From GWC2-45-19 sp964358085 (GTDB lineage Bacteria; Patescibacteriota; Microgenomatia; CAZETR01; Amesbacteraceae), in contig CAYHNU010000003.1 of the NCBI GenBank assembly GCA_964358085.1, positions 1-39,952 of the forward strand: a stretch of DNA of 39,952 nt, given 5' to 3'. Shown here in pieces: positions 1-8,450 of the stretch. How positions within the stretch are numbered: position 1 is the first letter of the stretch; the number at the start of each line of letters is the position of its first letter. Both the position numbers and the translations under genes were made by a program. The notes beneath the pieces were generated by a model. The model was not told where the DNA came from and searched no databases. It saw nothing but the letters and a program-made list of their open reading frames with translations.

Positions 1-44
1 AATGTCCTAGTTTTTTGTGCTAAACTTTGGGTATGGTTGAAAAC

Positions 45-73
45 TTGACTTGCCTCTTTCGTTTGGATATACT
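45..73 (+). promoter_or_regulatory. Promoter for the NYN-gatCAB(-dnaE) gene run
   Basis: TTGACT (45-50) and TATACT (68-73) are separated by exactly 17 bp, a near-consensus sigma70-type promoter. Transcription would start near position 80, just before a terminator-like hairpin and about 50 nt before the first coding region. Confidence 0.75.
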
Positions 74-87
74 ATCAATTATCAACG

Positions 88-122
88 CCTCGTCCACGCC
101 TCACGGCCCGACGAGGTTTTTT
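88..122 (+). terminator. Intrinsic-terminator-like hairpin in the leader
   Basis: CCTCGTC (88-94) pairs with GACGAGG (110-116) around a 15-nt loop and is followed by six T (117-122). It lies between the promoter and the first start codon at 132, so it would end most transcripts after about 40 nt unless bypassed. It could be an attenuator, the end of a tiny RNA, or a processed leader. The structure is seen directly; the regulatory role is inferred. Confidence 0.6.
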
Positions 123-131
123 GATGCCTAA

Positions 132-710
132 ATGTCAAAAACATTACTCTTTGTGGACGGGGAAAATTTTCTCCACAAAATCAAAGAAATTGTTTCCGAT
201 GAGAAGATAGGAACATTCAAGGATATCTCAAATATTGATTTTCAAAAACTTCTCTCATCCACCCTTCCCAAGCTCAAGTTCAGTCGCAAGTTGTTTTATG
301 CTGCTAAAATACATGCTCATCCGCAAACGCGAACTAAATCAATACAGTTAATTGAACTTCAAAGAAGACTTAAGGCCAATTTAGAAAAGCAAGGGTTCGA
401 ATTCATTATTGCAGGCAATGTCAGAGCCCAATCAATTGGCAACAAAATAATTTTTAGAGAAAAAGGAGTAGATGTAAAAATTGCCGTAGACATGGTCTCT
501 TTAGCGTGCGACAAATTATTAGATAATGCAGTTCTTTGTTCATCAGATTCGGATTTGCAACCAGCTGTTTCAGAACTAAAGCGCCGTAAAGTAAAGACTG
601 TATATTTAGGGTTTGAAGCTAAACTAAACAAAGGTCTCGTGTATACTTGCGATGAAACAGTTCTTTTCCGTAAATTCGAGATTATTCAAGCCATTAAAAT
701 AAAAAAATAA
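132..710 (+). CDS. NYN-domain (PIN-like) putative ribonuclease
   Basis: A 192-residue protein of the NYN/LabA-DUF88 type, a PIN-like nuclease fold expected to use clustered acidic residues with metal to cut RNA. The N-terminal strand carries LFVDGENFLH (about residues 5-14, first Asp). KGVDVKIAVDMV (about 113-124) supplies further acidic residues and CSSDSDLQPAV (about 136-146) the last acidic cluster. It is followed by a strand ending YLGFE. The ATG at 132 opens straight onto the first motif. The gene is AT-rich compared with dnaE downstream and lies 3 nt before gatC, so the two are probably co-transcribed. The RNA target is unknown. Confidence 0.85.
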   Translation: MSKTLLFVDGENFLHKIKEIVSDEKIGTFKDISNIDFQKLLSSTLPKLKFSRKLFYAAKIHAHPQTRTKSIQLIELQRRLKANLEKQGFEFIIAGNVRAQSIGNKIIFREKGVDVKIAVDMVSLACDKLLDNAVLCSSDSDLQPAVSELKRRKVKTVYLGFEAKLNKGLVYTCDETVLFRKFEIIQAIKIKK

Positions 711-713
711 ATT

Positions 714-965
714 ATGGACGTCAAGCATGTAGCCAAGCTGGCGAATTTAATCCTCAAGCCTGGTGAAGAAGAAAAATTTAAAGACCAATTTGCAGAAACA
801 CTAAAAACAGTCGAGGTTATTAACGAATTAGACACCTCTGGCGTAAAGCCTACTTCTCAAGTTACGGGATTAACTAACGTCACTCGAGAGGACAGGATCG
901 ACAAATCCAGAATGATCAAAATAGGGGATTACTTCAAAGTTCCAGCTATTTTCAATGCTCAATAA
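714..965 (+). CDS. gatC: Asp/Glu-tRNA(Asn/Gln) amidotransferase subunit C
   Basis: An 83-residue GatC, slightly shorter than the usual 90-100. It stabilises the GatA-GatB complex that converts mischarged Glu-tRNA(Gln) (or Asp-tRNA(Asn)) to the correct aminoacyl-tRNA in the cytoplasm. The family pattern is visible: VKHVAKLANLIL at the N-terminus, a middle helix reading TLKTVEVINELDTSGVKPTS, and TREDRIDKS before the C-terminal tail. It starts 3 nt after the NYN gene and its last 11 nt overlap the start of gatA, which suggests translational coupling. Confidence 0.9.
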   Translation: MDVKHVAKLANLILKPGEEEKFKDQFAETLKTVEVINELDTSGVKPTSQVTGLTNVTREDRIDKSRMIKIGDYFKVPAIFNAQ

Positions 966-2340
966 ACTTTCTCTTTCAGAAGCACTCGCCGGATTAAGGG
1001 TTAAAAAATTTTCCAGTGTTGAACTGGTGCAATCCTGTTTAGATCAGATTAAAAAACATGATAAAAAGTTAAACATTTATCTGGCTATAAATGAAAAAGC
1101 CCTTGACGAAGCCGAAAAAGCAGATGTCTCTAAATCCTTAGGCGGCATCCCCATTGCTGTTAAAGACAATTTTTTAACCCTCGGTCTCCCCACAACCGCA
1201 TCCTCAAAAGTCCTCGAAAACTATATGCCCCAATATGAGTCCACCGTGACCCAAAAACTTAAAAGCGCGGGGGCCATTATTTTAGGTAAAACAAATATGG
1301 ATGCTTGGGCCCATGGCAGTTCCACTGAAACCTCCGATTTCGGTCCCACTTTGAATCCCTGGAATACCAATCATCTGCCTGGTGGATCTTCCGGCGGATC
1401 AGCTGCCGCTGTCGCTGCTGATATGTGCATTGTCGCTATTGGTAGCGAGACCGCCGGATCAATCAGACAACCAGCAGCCTGGTGCGGGGTGACCGGTTTC
1501 AAACCTACTTACGGCCGGGTCAGCCGTTACGGAGTTATTGCTATGGCTTCTTCTACTGACTCCCCCGGCCCCCTAACTAAAACAGTAGGAGATTCGGCTC
1601 TGCTTACTCAAATCATCGCCGGTCACGACCCTTACGATGCCACGACATCTCCCCTACCAGTAGAGGATTACTCAAATCTCAAATCTCAAATCTCAAATCT
1701 CAAAATAGGCATCGCCGTCGATTACCTCGTCAAAGAAATGCGTCCTGAAGTCAAACAAGTTATTCTAGACGCTGTTAAAAAGTTTGAAGAATTAGGAGCC
1801 AAAGTAGAAGAAGTTTCTTTACTGCACCCCAAATATTCAATTGGCGCATATACTATAATCCAACGCTCAGAAGTTTCTTCGAATTTAGCCAGATATGATG
1901 GAATCCGTTTCGGACACGATAGATCGTATTTTGGCGATGAGGCCAAACGCCGCATCATGTTGGGAACTTATGCCCTATCATCTGGATACTACGATCAGTA
2001 TTACAACAAAGCCCAAAAAGTCCGGACACTAATAATTAAAGATTTTGAGCAAGCCTTCAAAAAGTTTGACTTAATTATTGGGCCGACCTCACCGGGACCT
2101 GCCCTTAAAATCGGAGCCAGCATTGATTCTCCTATGTTTGGCGAACTGGAGGACATATTTTTGGAACCCAGCTCAATAGCCGGATTGACCAGTATTAGCG
2201 TTCCATGTGGATTTGTAGATGGACTTCCCATCGGCCTACAAATCACCGGCCCTCAATTTGCTGAAAAGTTAGTTTTACAAGTCGCTCACAGTTATCAATT
2301 ATCCACGGACTGGCATGTTCAAAAACCGCAACTTTCTTAA
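955..2340 (+). CDS. gatA: Asp/Glu-tRNA(Asn/Gln) amidotransferase subunit A
   Basis: A 461-residue amidase-signature protein that hydrolyses glutamine and supplies ammonia to GatB. The Ser-cisSer-Lys machinery is visible: Lys70 in PIAVKDNF, the serine loop GGSSGGSA (about 143-150) and Ser169 in GSETAGSIRQPA. Most homologues read GSDTGGSIRQPA in the last motif, so this copy has a conservative D to E and a G to A change next to the nucleophile. The start overlaps gatC by 11 nt. A five-unit 7-bp array at 1671-1705 encodes SNLKSQISNLK (about 240-250), just ahead of the conserved KIG(I/V) strand, in a region where family length varies. Confidence 0.95.
   Translation: MLNKLSLSEALAGLRVKKFSSVELVQSCLDQIKKHDKKLNIYLAINEKALDEAEKADVSKSLGGIPIAVKDNFLTLGLPTTASSKVLENYMPQYESTVTQKLKSAGAIILGKTNMDAWAHGSSTETSDFGPTLNPWNTNHLPGGSSGGSAAAVAADMCIVAIGSETAGSIRQPAAWCGVTGFKPTYGRVSRYGVIAMASSTDSPGPLTKTVGDSALLTQIIAGHDPYDATTSPLPVEDYSNLKSQISNLKIGIAVDYLVKEMRPEVKQVILDAVKKFEELGAKVEEVSLLHPKYSIGAYTIIQRSEVSSNLARYDGIRFGHDRSYFGDEAKRRIMLGTYALSSGYYDQYYNKAQKVRTLIIKDFEQAFKKFDLIIGPTSPGPALKIGASIDSPMFGELEDIFLEPSSIAGLTSISVPCGFVDGLPIGLQITGPQFAEKLVLQVAHSYQLSTDWHVQKPQLS
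1671..1705 (+). repeat. Heptanucleotide array in gatA
   Basis: Four perfect copies of CTCAAAT followed by CTCAAAA. Because 7 is not a multiple of 3, the frame cycles every 21 bp, giving the peptide SNLKSQI then SNLKIGI. The gene stays open through it. Confidence 0.9.
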
Positions 2341-2360
2341 GCTCGGCAGAAAGGGGGACT

Positions 2361-3566
2361 ATGTCTTGGCAAACGGTTTTGGGATTTGAAGTCCATATTG
2401 AGCTTGGCACGAACACGAAGATGTTCTGTGCATGCCCTGCCGATCATTTTGGCGCAGCGCCAAACACCCAAGTGTGCCCGGTTTGTTTGGGTTTACCCGG
2501 CGCCCTTCCGGTTCCCAACGCCCGCGCAATTGAGTGGTGCGTCAAGTTAGGTCTAGCTCTGGGTTGCGACATAAATCTTTTCTCTAAATTTGACCGTAAA
2601 AACTACTTTTACCCTGACCTGCCCAAGGGATACCAAATCAGCCAGTACGATATCCCCTTTTGCAAAAATGGAGCACTGCTTGGTCACAAAATTACCCGGG
2701 TCCACTTAGAGGAAGACACCGCCAAACTCCAACACTCCGGATCAGAAACTCTCATCGATTTCAATAGAAGCGGCGTACCTCTGGTCGAAATCGTCACCGG
2801 TCCGGATTTTGTCTCTTCGGACGACGGGGTCCTATTTCTAAAAGAAGTCCAGGCCATTGTTAGGGCTTTAGGTATTTCCAGCGCTGATATGGAAAAAGGA
2901 TCAATGCGCCTGGAAGCCAATATTTCCGTCAAACGCCCTGACCACCCCGACCTCCCTGATTACAAAGTCGAGGTCAAAAACGTCAACTCATTTAGATTTA
3001 TTAAAAAAGCCATTGACTTCGAAGTCATGCGTCAATCACGTATCTTGGAATCAGGTGCTAATCCGGTGCAAGAGACACGCGGTTTCAAAGAGTCCACAGG
3101 AGAGACCGTCAGCCAGCGGATCAAAGAAGAAGCCAACGATTACCGCTACTTCCCCGAACCCGACATTCCCCCGCTCAAGTTTACCCAGAGCCAAATCTCA
3201 ATTTGGCGAAGGGAATTGCCCGAACTTCCGGCTCAAATCCGTCATAAACTTATATCCACTCACCATTTGTCTCCTCAATACGCCGCCAAAATTTTAGCCG
3301 ATCCGCAAATGCTCGCGACCTTTCTGCAAAATCCTACCAAAACTACAGCCGATGCCTTGGTCAATAAGCGTTCATTACAAACCAGCGCAACAGTCAAAGT
3401 CGATCCCGAAGTAGTAAGTCGAATTTTGGTTGCCAATCCCAAAGCCGTGGCTGATTTTAAATCCGGCAAACAACAAGCCCTTTTCTTCCTCATCGGCCAG
3501 GTCAAAAAACAACTCGGCAATGTTGATGTGGCCCTTGTCAAAAGGACTGTTGAAGAATTAATATAA
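2361..3566 (+). CDS. gatB: Asp/Glu-tRNA(Asn/Gln) amidotransferase subunit B (short form)
   Basis: GatB phosphorylates the mischarged amino acid on the tRNA and amidates it with ammonia from GatA. The catalytic cradle is intact: FEVHIEL at the start, the cysteine motif CACPADHFGAAPN-CPVCLGLPGALP (about 23-50), the glutamate-rich HLEEDTAKL, and RSGVPLVEIVT. At 401 residues it is shorter than the usual 470-480. The loss is in the helical/YqeY part, although the terminal element SGKQQALFFLIGQV is kept. The ATG at 2361 follows a strong AAAGGGGG ribosome binding site 20 nt after gatA ends. Confidence 0.93.
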   Translation: MSWQTVLGFEVHIELGTNTKMFCACPADHFGAAPNTQVCPVCLGLPGALPVPNARAIEWCVKLGLALGCDINLFSKFDRKNYFYPDLPKGYQISQYDIPFCKNGALLGHKITRVHLEEDTAKLQHSGSETLIDFNRSGVPLVEIVTGPDFVSSDDGVLFLKEVQAIVRALGISSADMEKGSMRLEANISVKRPDHPDLPDYKVEVKNVNSFRFIKKAIDFEVMRQSRILESGANPVQETRGFKESTGETVSQRIKEEANDYRYFPEPDIPPLKFTQSQISIWRRELPELPAQIRHKLISTHHLSPQYAAKILADPQMLATFLQNPTKTTADALVNKRSLQTSATVKVDPEVVSRILVANPKAVADFKSGKQQALFFLIGQVKKQLGNVDVALVKRTVEELI

Positions 3567-3580
3567 CTTATCCGGAAACT

Positions 3581-3593
3581 GGGGCTGGGCCCC
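3581..3593. repeat. Small GC-rich hairpin between gatB and dnaE
   Basis: GGGGC, a TGG loop and GCCCC form a perfect 5-bp stem in the 46-nt gap before dnaE. No T-run follows, so it is not a convincing terminator. It could be a small REP-like palindrome or a leader hairpin; the dnaE ribosome binding site AAGGA lies just downstream. Confidence 0.4.
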
Positions 3594-3612
3594 TGCCAAC
3601 GCAAGGATTTAT

Positions 3613-6600
3613 ATGTCCGCTAAATTCGTTCACCTCCACGTCCACACGGAATATTCTCTTCTGGACGGCCTTTCCAAAATTTCCAAGCTCATCCGCCGAT
3701 CCAAAGAATTGGATATGCCGGCCGTGGCCCTTACCGATCACGGAGTCATGTACGGAGCAGTTGAATTTTACAAAGAGTGTACCAAAGAAGGAGTCAAGCC
3801 TCTAATTGGAATGGAAGCATATGTGGTTAACAGAAATCATACTGAAAAAGCCGGCAAAGGCGAAAACAACCATTTATTATTGTTAGCGGCCAATAACGAA
3901 GGCTATCAAAATCTGATGCATCTGTCCACAATTGCCCATTTAGAGGGCTTTTATTACCGTCCCCGTTTTGACAAAGAGACTTTAACTAAATATAGCCAAG
4001 GGTTAATTTGCACCTCTGCCTGTGCTAAAGGAGAAATCGGCCAGCTTCTTGCTGAAAATTCATATGATAAAGCCAGGGAAGCTGCAGAATGGTATCAACA
4101 CCTCTTCGCCGACCGTTATTATCTAGAAATTCAGCGTCATCAAAATGAAGATTATTTCGACTCCGTGAAAGACAACCCTCGTCTCTTAGACAAGCTCAAA
4201 AGTTTTGCCAAAATAGAAAAGATTTGGGGCGACGGTATCGTCAAATTAAGCCGTGATTTAGGAATTAGACTAGTAGCCACCAACGACGCACATTATTTGG
4301 AAAAAACAGACGCCTCCGCCCAGGACGCTCTAGTCTGCATTTCTACAGGTAAAAATACGTCAGCTATTGACCGCTTGCGTTATATTGATACTCCCACTTT
4401 TCATCTGCGGTCACCGGACGAAATGGCAAATATTTTTCCAGATCTGCCGGATTCTTTATCCAACACGGTTAAATTAGCCGAAAAGTGCGATGTCAAAATC
4501 GAGCTGGGTAAATGGTATTTTCCCAATATCGACCTGCCAGCGGGTCAGACAGCCACCCAGGCTTTACAGGATCTGGCCCGCACCAAAACCGATGCAATTC
4601 ACCGCAAACGCCTAGAATACGAGCTGGAAGTTATCTGTTCCAAAGGTTACGCCCCCTATTTTCTGATGATGGCCGATCTGGTTAATTGGTGTACGGATCA
4701 CAATATTATTACCAACACCAGAGGATCAGCCGCCGGATCACTGGTGTCCTACGTCACCGGTATCACCACAGTAGACCCCATTCTTTATGATCTGCCTTTC
4801 GAGCGTTTTCTCAACCCCTTCCGCCCCTCACCCCCGGATATCGATATAGACGTGGCCGACGACCGGCGGGAAGAAATAATTTCTTATATTACCCAAAAAT
4901 ATGGGTCAGATAAAGTAGCTCAAATTTGTACTTTTGGCCGCATGCTAGCTCGGGCCGCCGTCCGTGACGTGGCCCGGGTCCAGGGTCATCCTTACGCCTT
5001 CGGCGATCGCCTCGCCAAGGTCATCCCCATAGGCTCCCAGGGTTTCCCCATGTCCATCGAGCGGGCCCTCAAAGAATCTCCGGAGTTAAAAACCATGTAC
5101 GATTCTGACCTCGAGGTAAAGGAAACCGTTGATCTGGCCCGCCAGATTGAAGGCAACGCCCGACATGTTTCCGTTCACGCTGCCGGCATGGTTGTTTCCC
5201 CACAACCCATGATTAATTACTCGCCCTTACAATTAGAGCCTAAAGGTACCAAGATTATCACCCAGTACGAATTCCACGCCTGTGAAGAAATCGGCCTGGT
5301 TAAATTCGACATCTTAGGTATCCGTAACCTGTCTATTTTAGGTGCGGCCCGCGATCTCATCGAAAATCTGCATCATATTACTCTCGACCTAAAGCACTTG
5401 CCTATGAATGACAAGGCCACCTTTGCCATGCTCACCCGCGGTGAAACCATGGGCGTGTTTCAATTAGGAGGCAGCGGCATGACTAAATGGCTCAAGGAAC
5501 TTAAACCCAACCGCTTGGAAGACATTATGGTTATGATCGCCCTCTTCCGTCCCGGCCCCATGGCCAATATTCCCGAATACATCGCCCGCAAAAACAAGAA
5601 ATCCCCAGTTACCTATTTGCACCCCAAAATGGCCGATTATCTGGACAAATCCTATGGCATCCTAGTTTACCAGGAAGATATTATGTTTACCGGATTAAGT
5701 CTGGCAGGCTACACCTGGGAAACAATAGATAAATTGCGTAAAGCCATCGGTAAAAAACTGCCTAAGGAAATGGCCCAGCAGCACGAAGTATTTGTAGAAG
5801 GCTGTATTAAGACCTCCGGAATGACTCAAGAGGCAGCCGAAAAAATCTGGGAACTGTTCGTGCCTTTTCAGGGTTACGGGTTCAACAAGGCCCACGCCGC
5901 TTCTTATGGCATAGTTGCCTACCAGACTGCATATCTCAAGGCCCACTACCCGGTAGAATACATGACCGCTCTCCTGACGGCCGAATCCGGCGATACCGAA
6001 AAAATTGTGGAAGCCATTGAAGAATGCCGCCGCATCAAAATTCCCGTTCTGCCGCCGGATATCAACAGTTCAGACGTGGCTTTTGCCGTAGATGATAAAT
6101 CTATTCGTTTTGGCCTGTCTGCCGTTAAAAACGTGGGTGAAGCTGCCATTTCCTCCATTTTATCAGCCAGAGCCGATGGACCGTTTACCACATTTACCGA
6201 TTTCTGTCTGCGGGTTGACTCTCAAAAAGTCAACAAAAAAGTTCTAGAAAGCCTCATTAAAGCCGGTGCTATGGACCAGTTTGGCAAACGAGCCGCTCTC
6301 TTAGCGGCCTTAGACAAAATTCGCGAGCTGGGTACCTCTATCAGTAAGCTCAAATCTTCCGGTCAAATCACACTTTTTGCACCTTCCGAGCAATCCGATC
6401 ACTCCGATAAGCTTCCGAATATTGAGGAATTTGAAAAGTCAATTATGCTAGGTATGGAAAAAGAACTGCTGGGTTTTTACCTGACTGAACATCCCCACGC
6501 CGAAAAACTGGCCCAACTTGGACAGCTCATTACTCACCGCATTAGCGAGCTTCCCTCCGGCAATCTCTCCGGCATGCGGGTCACTATCGGCGGCATCATA

Positions 6601-7095
6601 GAGTCCTGCCGCAACGTCATCACTAAAAACGGAAATCTTCCGATGTGCTTCTGCAAAGTATCGGATTTGGGTAAAAGCGTCGAAGCTGTAGTTTTCCCCA
6701 AAACTTACGCCGCTACCCCCGGCGTCTGGCAACCGGATAATCTCGTGCTTCTAACGGGCAAAGTAGAAATGCGCGACACTTCTGCCGAAGAAGACATCAT
6801 TGGCGCCCCCGAGCCGGACGTAACCATCATCGTCGACTCCGCCACCATTTTTACCGGCGAATCTACTATGAACTATGAACCAATAACTAATAACCCAGTT
6901 ACTATCGAGATTCCCAAAGGTCTACTGCAGACCAAACTGGTCGCTCTCAATTCTCTACTTCAATCGCATCGCGGCCAGACCCCTGCCAGCTTGATCTTTT
7001 ATAACGGCTCCTCCTCAAAAACCCTGCCCCTGCCGTACGGCCTGGATTGGACCCCAAGTTTGCAGGACCAAATCCACGAGTTGTTAAAAACCTGA
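3613..7095 (+). CDS. dnaE: DNA polymerase III alpha subunit
   Basis: The replicative polymerase catalytic subunit, 1160 residues, full length for DnaE. An N-terminal PHP domain opens with HLHVHTEYSLLDG and has VALTDHGVMYGA. The polymerase core carries the paired catalytic aspartates in PDIDIDVADDRR (about 409-420) and the third acidic motif in VKFDILGIRNL (about 565). PGPMANIPEYI and QEDIMFTGL are also typical. After an HhH region an OB-fold (RVTIGGIIESC to AVVFP, about 990-1035) is recognisable. The ATG at 3613 has AAGGA 8 nt upstream. A heptamer array at 6865-6892 inserts STMNYEPITNNP near residue 1085, in a poorly conserved C-terminal stretch. Confidence 0.97.
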   Translation: MSAKFVHLHVHTEYSLLDGLSKISKLIRRSKELDMPAVALTDHGVMYGAVEFYKECTKEGVKPLIGMEAYVVNRNHTEKAGKGENNHLLLLAANNEGYQNLMHLSTIAHLEGFYYRPRFDKETLTKYSQGLICTSACAKGEIGQLLAENSYDKAREAAEWYQHLFADRYYLEIQRHQNEDYFDSVKDNPRLLDKLKSFAKIEKIWGDGIVKLSRDLGIRLVATNDAHYLEKTDASAQDALVCISTGKNTSAIDRLRYIDTPTFHLRSPDEMANIFPDLPDSLSNTVKLAEKCDVKIELGKWYFPNIDLPAGQTATQALQDLARTKTDAIHRKRLEYELEVICSKGYAPYFLMMADLVNWCTDHNIITNTRGSAAGSLVSYVTGITTVDPILYDLPFERFLNPFRPSPPDIDIDVADDRREEIISYITQKYGSDKVAQICTFGRMLARAAVRDVARVQGHPYAFGDRLAKVIPIGSQGFPMSIERALKESPELKTMYDSDLEVKETVDLARQIEGNARHVSVHAAGMVVSPQPMINYSPLQLEPKGTKIITQYEFHACEEIGLVKFDILGIRNLSILGAARDLIENLHHITLDLKHLPMNDKATFAMLTRGETMGVFQLGGSGMTKWLKELKPNRLEDIMVMIALFRPGPMANIPEYIARKNKKSPVTYLHPKMADYLDKSYGILVYQEDIMFTGLSLAGYTWETIDKLRKAIGKKLPKEMAQQHEVFVEGCIKTSGMTQEAAEKIWELFVPFQGYGFNKAHAASYGIVAYQTAYLKAHYPVEYMTALLTAESGDTEKIVEAIEECRRIKIPVLPPDINSSDVAFAVDDKSIRFGLSAVKNVGEAAISSILSARADGPFTTFTDFCLRVDSQKVNKKVLESLIKAGAMDQFGKRAALLAALDKIRELGTSISKLKSSGQITLFAPSEQSDHSDKLPNIEEFEKSIMLGMEKELLGFYLTEHPHAEKLAQLGQLITHRISELPSGNLSGMRVTIGGIIESCRNVITKNGNLPMCFCKVSDLGKSVEAVVFPKTYAATPGVWQPDNLVLLTGKVEMRDTSAEEDIIGAPEPDVTIIVDSATIFTGESTMNYEPITNNPVTIEIPKGLLQTKLVALNSLLQSHRGQTPASLIFYNGSSSKTLPLPYGLDWTPSLQDQIHELLKT
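6865..6892 (+). repeat. Heptanucleotide array in dnaE (ACTATGA/ACTAATA family)
   Basis: Units ACTATGA, ACTATGA, ACCAATA, ACTAATA in direct succession, then ACCC. The same sequence with one or two changes occurs inside uvrA (29794-29821) and uvrC (34161-34188). Confidence 0.92.
7079..7093 (+). repeat. 15-bp direct repeat, left copy (end of dnaE)
   Basis: AGTTGTTAAAAACCT encodes the last residues of DnaE (LLKT). An identical copy lies at 8350-8364, directly at the stop codon of the LysM gene, so the LysM gene is bracketed by direct repeats. Confidence 0.8.
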
Positions 7096-7190
7096 TTTAT
7101 TTAAATGCCTTTAAACAGTAAATAGTTGACCTGGTAGATGGTAGAATGGGTGGTGTGACAGATAAGATAAATCAGCGTGGGGATGAGGGC

Positions 7191-8351
7191 ATGACCAGGA
7201 GAGAGTTTATTAAGTTGTCTACTATTGAACTAAGCGCGTTAGCGTTAAATTTAAATAGGCCATCTCCAGTAGAGCTTGGATCTTTTGAGAATAATCATAT
7301 TTATAGAACGGCTGAAGGGCTAATTCCAGCCATAGATTATCAAGTTAGTTCGGGAGACAGCATTACAAGGATTGCAGATCGATACAACACTCAAGCCTCA
7401 TTAATTATCACGGCTAATAAATTAACAGATCCAGACCGCATATATCCTCATCAATGGCTTAAAATCCCCAAATATCCAAAAGAGCCGATGTTGTTTATAC
7501 TCGAATCCAAGGTTATTCGCCACATCATTCAACCAGAAGCCACAACGTATAGTATTTCCCGTCTTTATGGTGTGCCTGAACTCCCCGTAGTCGTGTCTAC
7601 ATTTGCTCGGTTTGGACGGCGAAGAGGGCTGCCCGCAGGAGAAACTTTGACATTACACGCGATGAAACCAACTCACATCGTTCCTTTGGACTACCAACCA
7701 GCAGATGATAGGTCACTCTCTTTTGATGCTGTAAATAGTCTTGTCCAAAGGGTCGCCAATGTGTTTTCTTACTATTTGGGCGGACCGGACGGACTTTCAT
7801 ATTTAGTTTCTCAAGGAATACAAATGGGCAAAGGATCTTCCGGGTTTATCCCCCCAAATCATATTGATCTCAATCTGCAAGATACGGTTCAGGAGGGTAT
7901 CATCCTTGGACAATCAGCACATGAAATGTGGCACGAGGTGCCTTTCCCCTGGTGGAGTGCAGGTGTAGACGAGGGAACGGCGGAGTGGGTGTCTATAGAA
8001 TGGGTTGTTGGAACCAGACGGTTGAATCAGTTATTTGCTAGTTCCACACAATGGAATCAAGAAGGATATTATGATTTTGTTAACACCCCTCAGTTACGAG
8101 AAAGAACATTCAATGCGGAACAATATGATTTTGAAAATCGCACCTTGGCGTATGAGGCATGGAGACGGATAGAAGAGCGATACCCTGGGGTTACCGCTTA
8201 TCTTACCAATACGTGGGCAAAAACTGACGAAGGAAAACGTGGATCTCACGATGCAACCCCCATCTCTATAGTGAGTCAATTGGTGAAAGATGATTTTGGA
8301 GAAGAAGCTTGGACATTTATTGAAAATCAACATATTCTTTTTGCGCTCTAG
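7191..8351 (+). CDS. LysM-domain putative secreted gluzincin metalloprotease
   Basis: I choose the ATG at 7191 (386 residues) because it opens MTRREFIKLS, a twin-arginine-like export motif; an in-frame ATG at 7146 would add 15 residues. A LysM domain (about 48-96: YQVSSGDSITRIADRYNT then LKIP) suggests binding to peptidoglycan or another N-acetylhexosamine polymer. A second degenerate LysM-like segment follows (about 105-160). The C-terminal half has the zincin motif HEMWH (His244, Glu245, His248) and a downstream DEGTAEW, fitting a gluzincin (peptidase MA-like) metal site with Glu261 or Glu265 as third ligand. The gene is flanked by a 15-bp direct repeat and its codon use is less C-rich than its neighbours, suggesting acquisition. 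Substrate unknown. Confidence 0.75.
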   Translation: MTRREFIKLSTIELSALALNLNRPSPVELGSFENNHIYRTAEGLIPAIDYQVSSGDSITRIADRYNTQASLIITANKLTDPDRIYPHQWLKIPKYPKEPMLFILESKVIRHIIQPEATTYSISRLYGVPELPVVVSTFARFGRRRGLPAGETLTLHAMKPTHIVPLDYQPADDRSLSFDAVNSLVQRVANVFSYYLGGPDGLSYLVSQGIQMGKGSSGFIPPNHIDLNLQDTVQEGIILGQSAHEMWHEVPFPWWSAGVDEGTAEWVSIEWVVGTRRLNQLFASSTQWNQEGYYDFVNTPQLRERTFNAEQYDFENRTLAYEAWRRIEERYPGVTAYLTNTWAKTDEGKRGSHDATPISIVSQLVKDDFGEEAWTFIENQHILFAL

Positions 8352-8364
8352 TTGTTAAAAACCT
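8350..8364 (+). repeat. 15-bp direct repeat, right copy
   Basis: Identical to 7079-7093 (AGTTGTTAAAAACCT). It overlaps the LysM gene stop codon and supplies the -35 box of the rplS promoter. Confidence 0.8.
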
Positions 8365-8380
8365 AACTTAACTGTAAAAT
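8352..8380 (+). promoter_or_regulatory. rplS promoter
   Basis: TTGTTA (8352-8357), 17-bp spacer, TAAAAT (8375-8380). The start point would be near 8387, leaving a leader of about 64 nt that contains the hairpin at 8405-8429. Confidence 0.7.
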
Positions 8381-8404
8381 AGGTCGTAATATCACCTGGA
8401 CATC

Positions 8405-8429
8405 CCCCTCTCTTAGATTAAGAGAGGGG
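8405..8429 (+). promoter_or_regulatory. Leader hairpin of rplS (shared with uvrA)
   Basis: CCCCTCTCTTA and TAAGAGAGGGG form a perfect 11-bp stem around GAT, followed by a GGGGTGAG tract. A very similar hairpin with the same position between promoter and start codon precedes uvrA (28665-28687). No T-run follows, so it is not a plain terminator. A cis-regulatory leader or a REP-type repeat are the two options. Confidence 0.65.
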
Positions 8430-8450
8430 ATAGGGGTGAGTTATTTATAA

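Noticed and set aside
1671..1705. CRISPR-like direct repeats
   Set aside because: Units are 7 bp with no spacers and are translated. No CRISPR array or cas gene was seen in the window.
6383..6420. TCCGA-rich near-repeat in dnaE (SEQSDHSDKLP)
   Set aside because: The spacing is nearer 9 than 7 and the copies are loose. It may be a degraded array, but the evidence is weaker than for the listed ones.
6448..6732. Minus-strand frames within dnaE, uvrA, gatA and other long genes
   Set aside because: They lie wholly inside well-recognised genes on the other strand and show no family pattern or promoter.
7125..7147. TTGACC and TAGAAT before the LysM gene as a promoter
   Set aside because: The spacing is only 10 bp, too short for a sigma70-type promoter. 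The real promoter was not identified.
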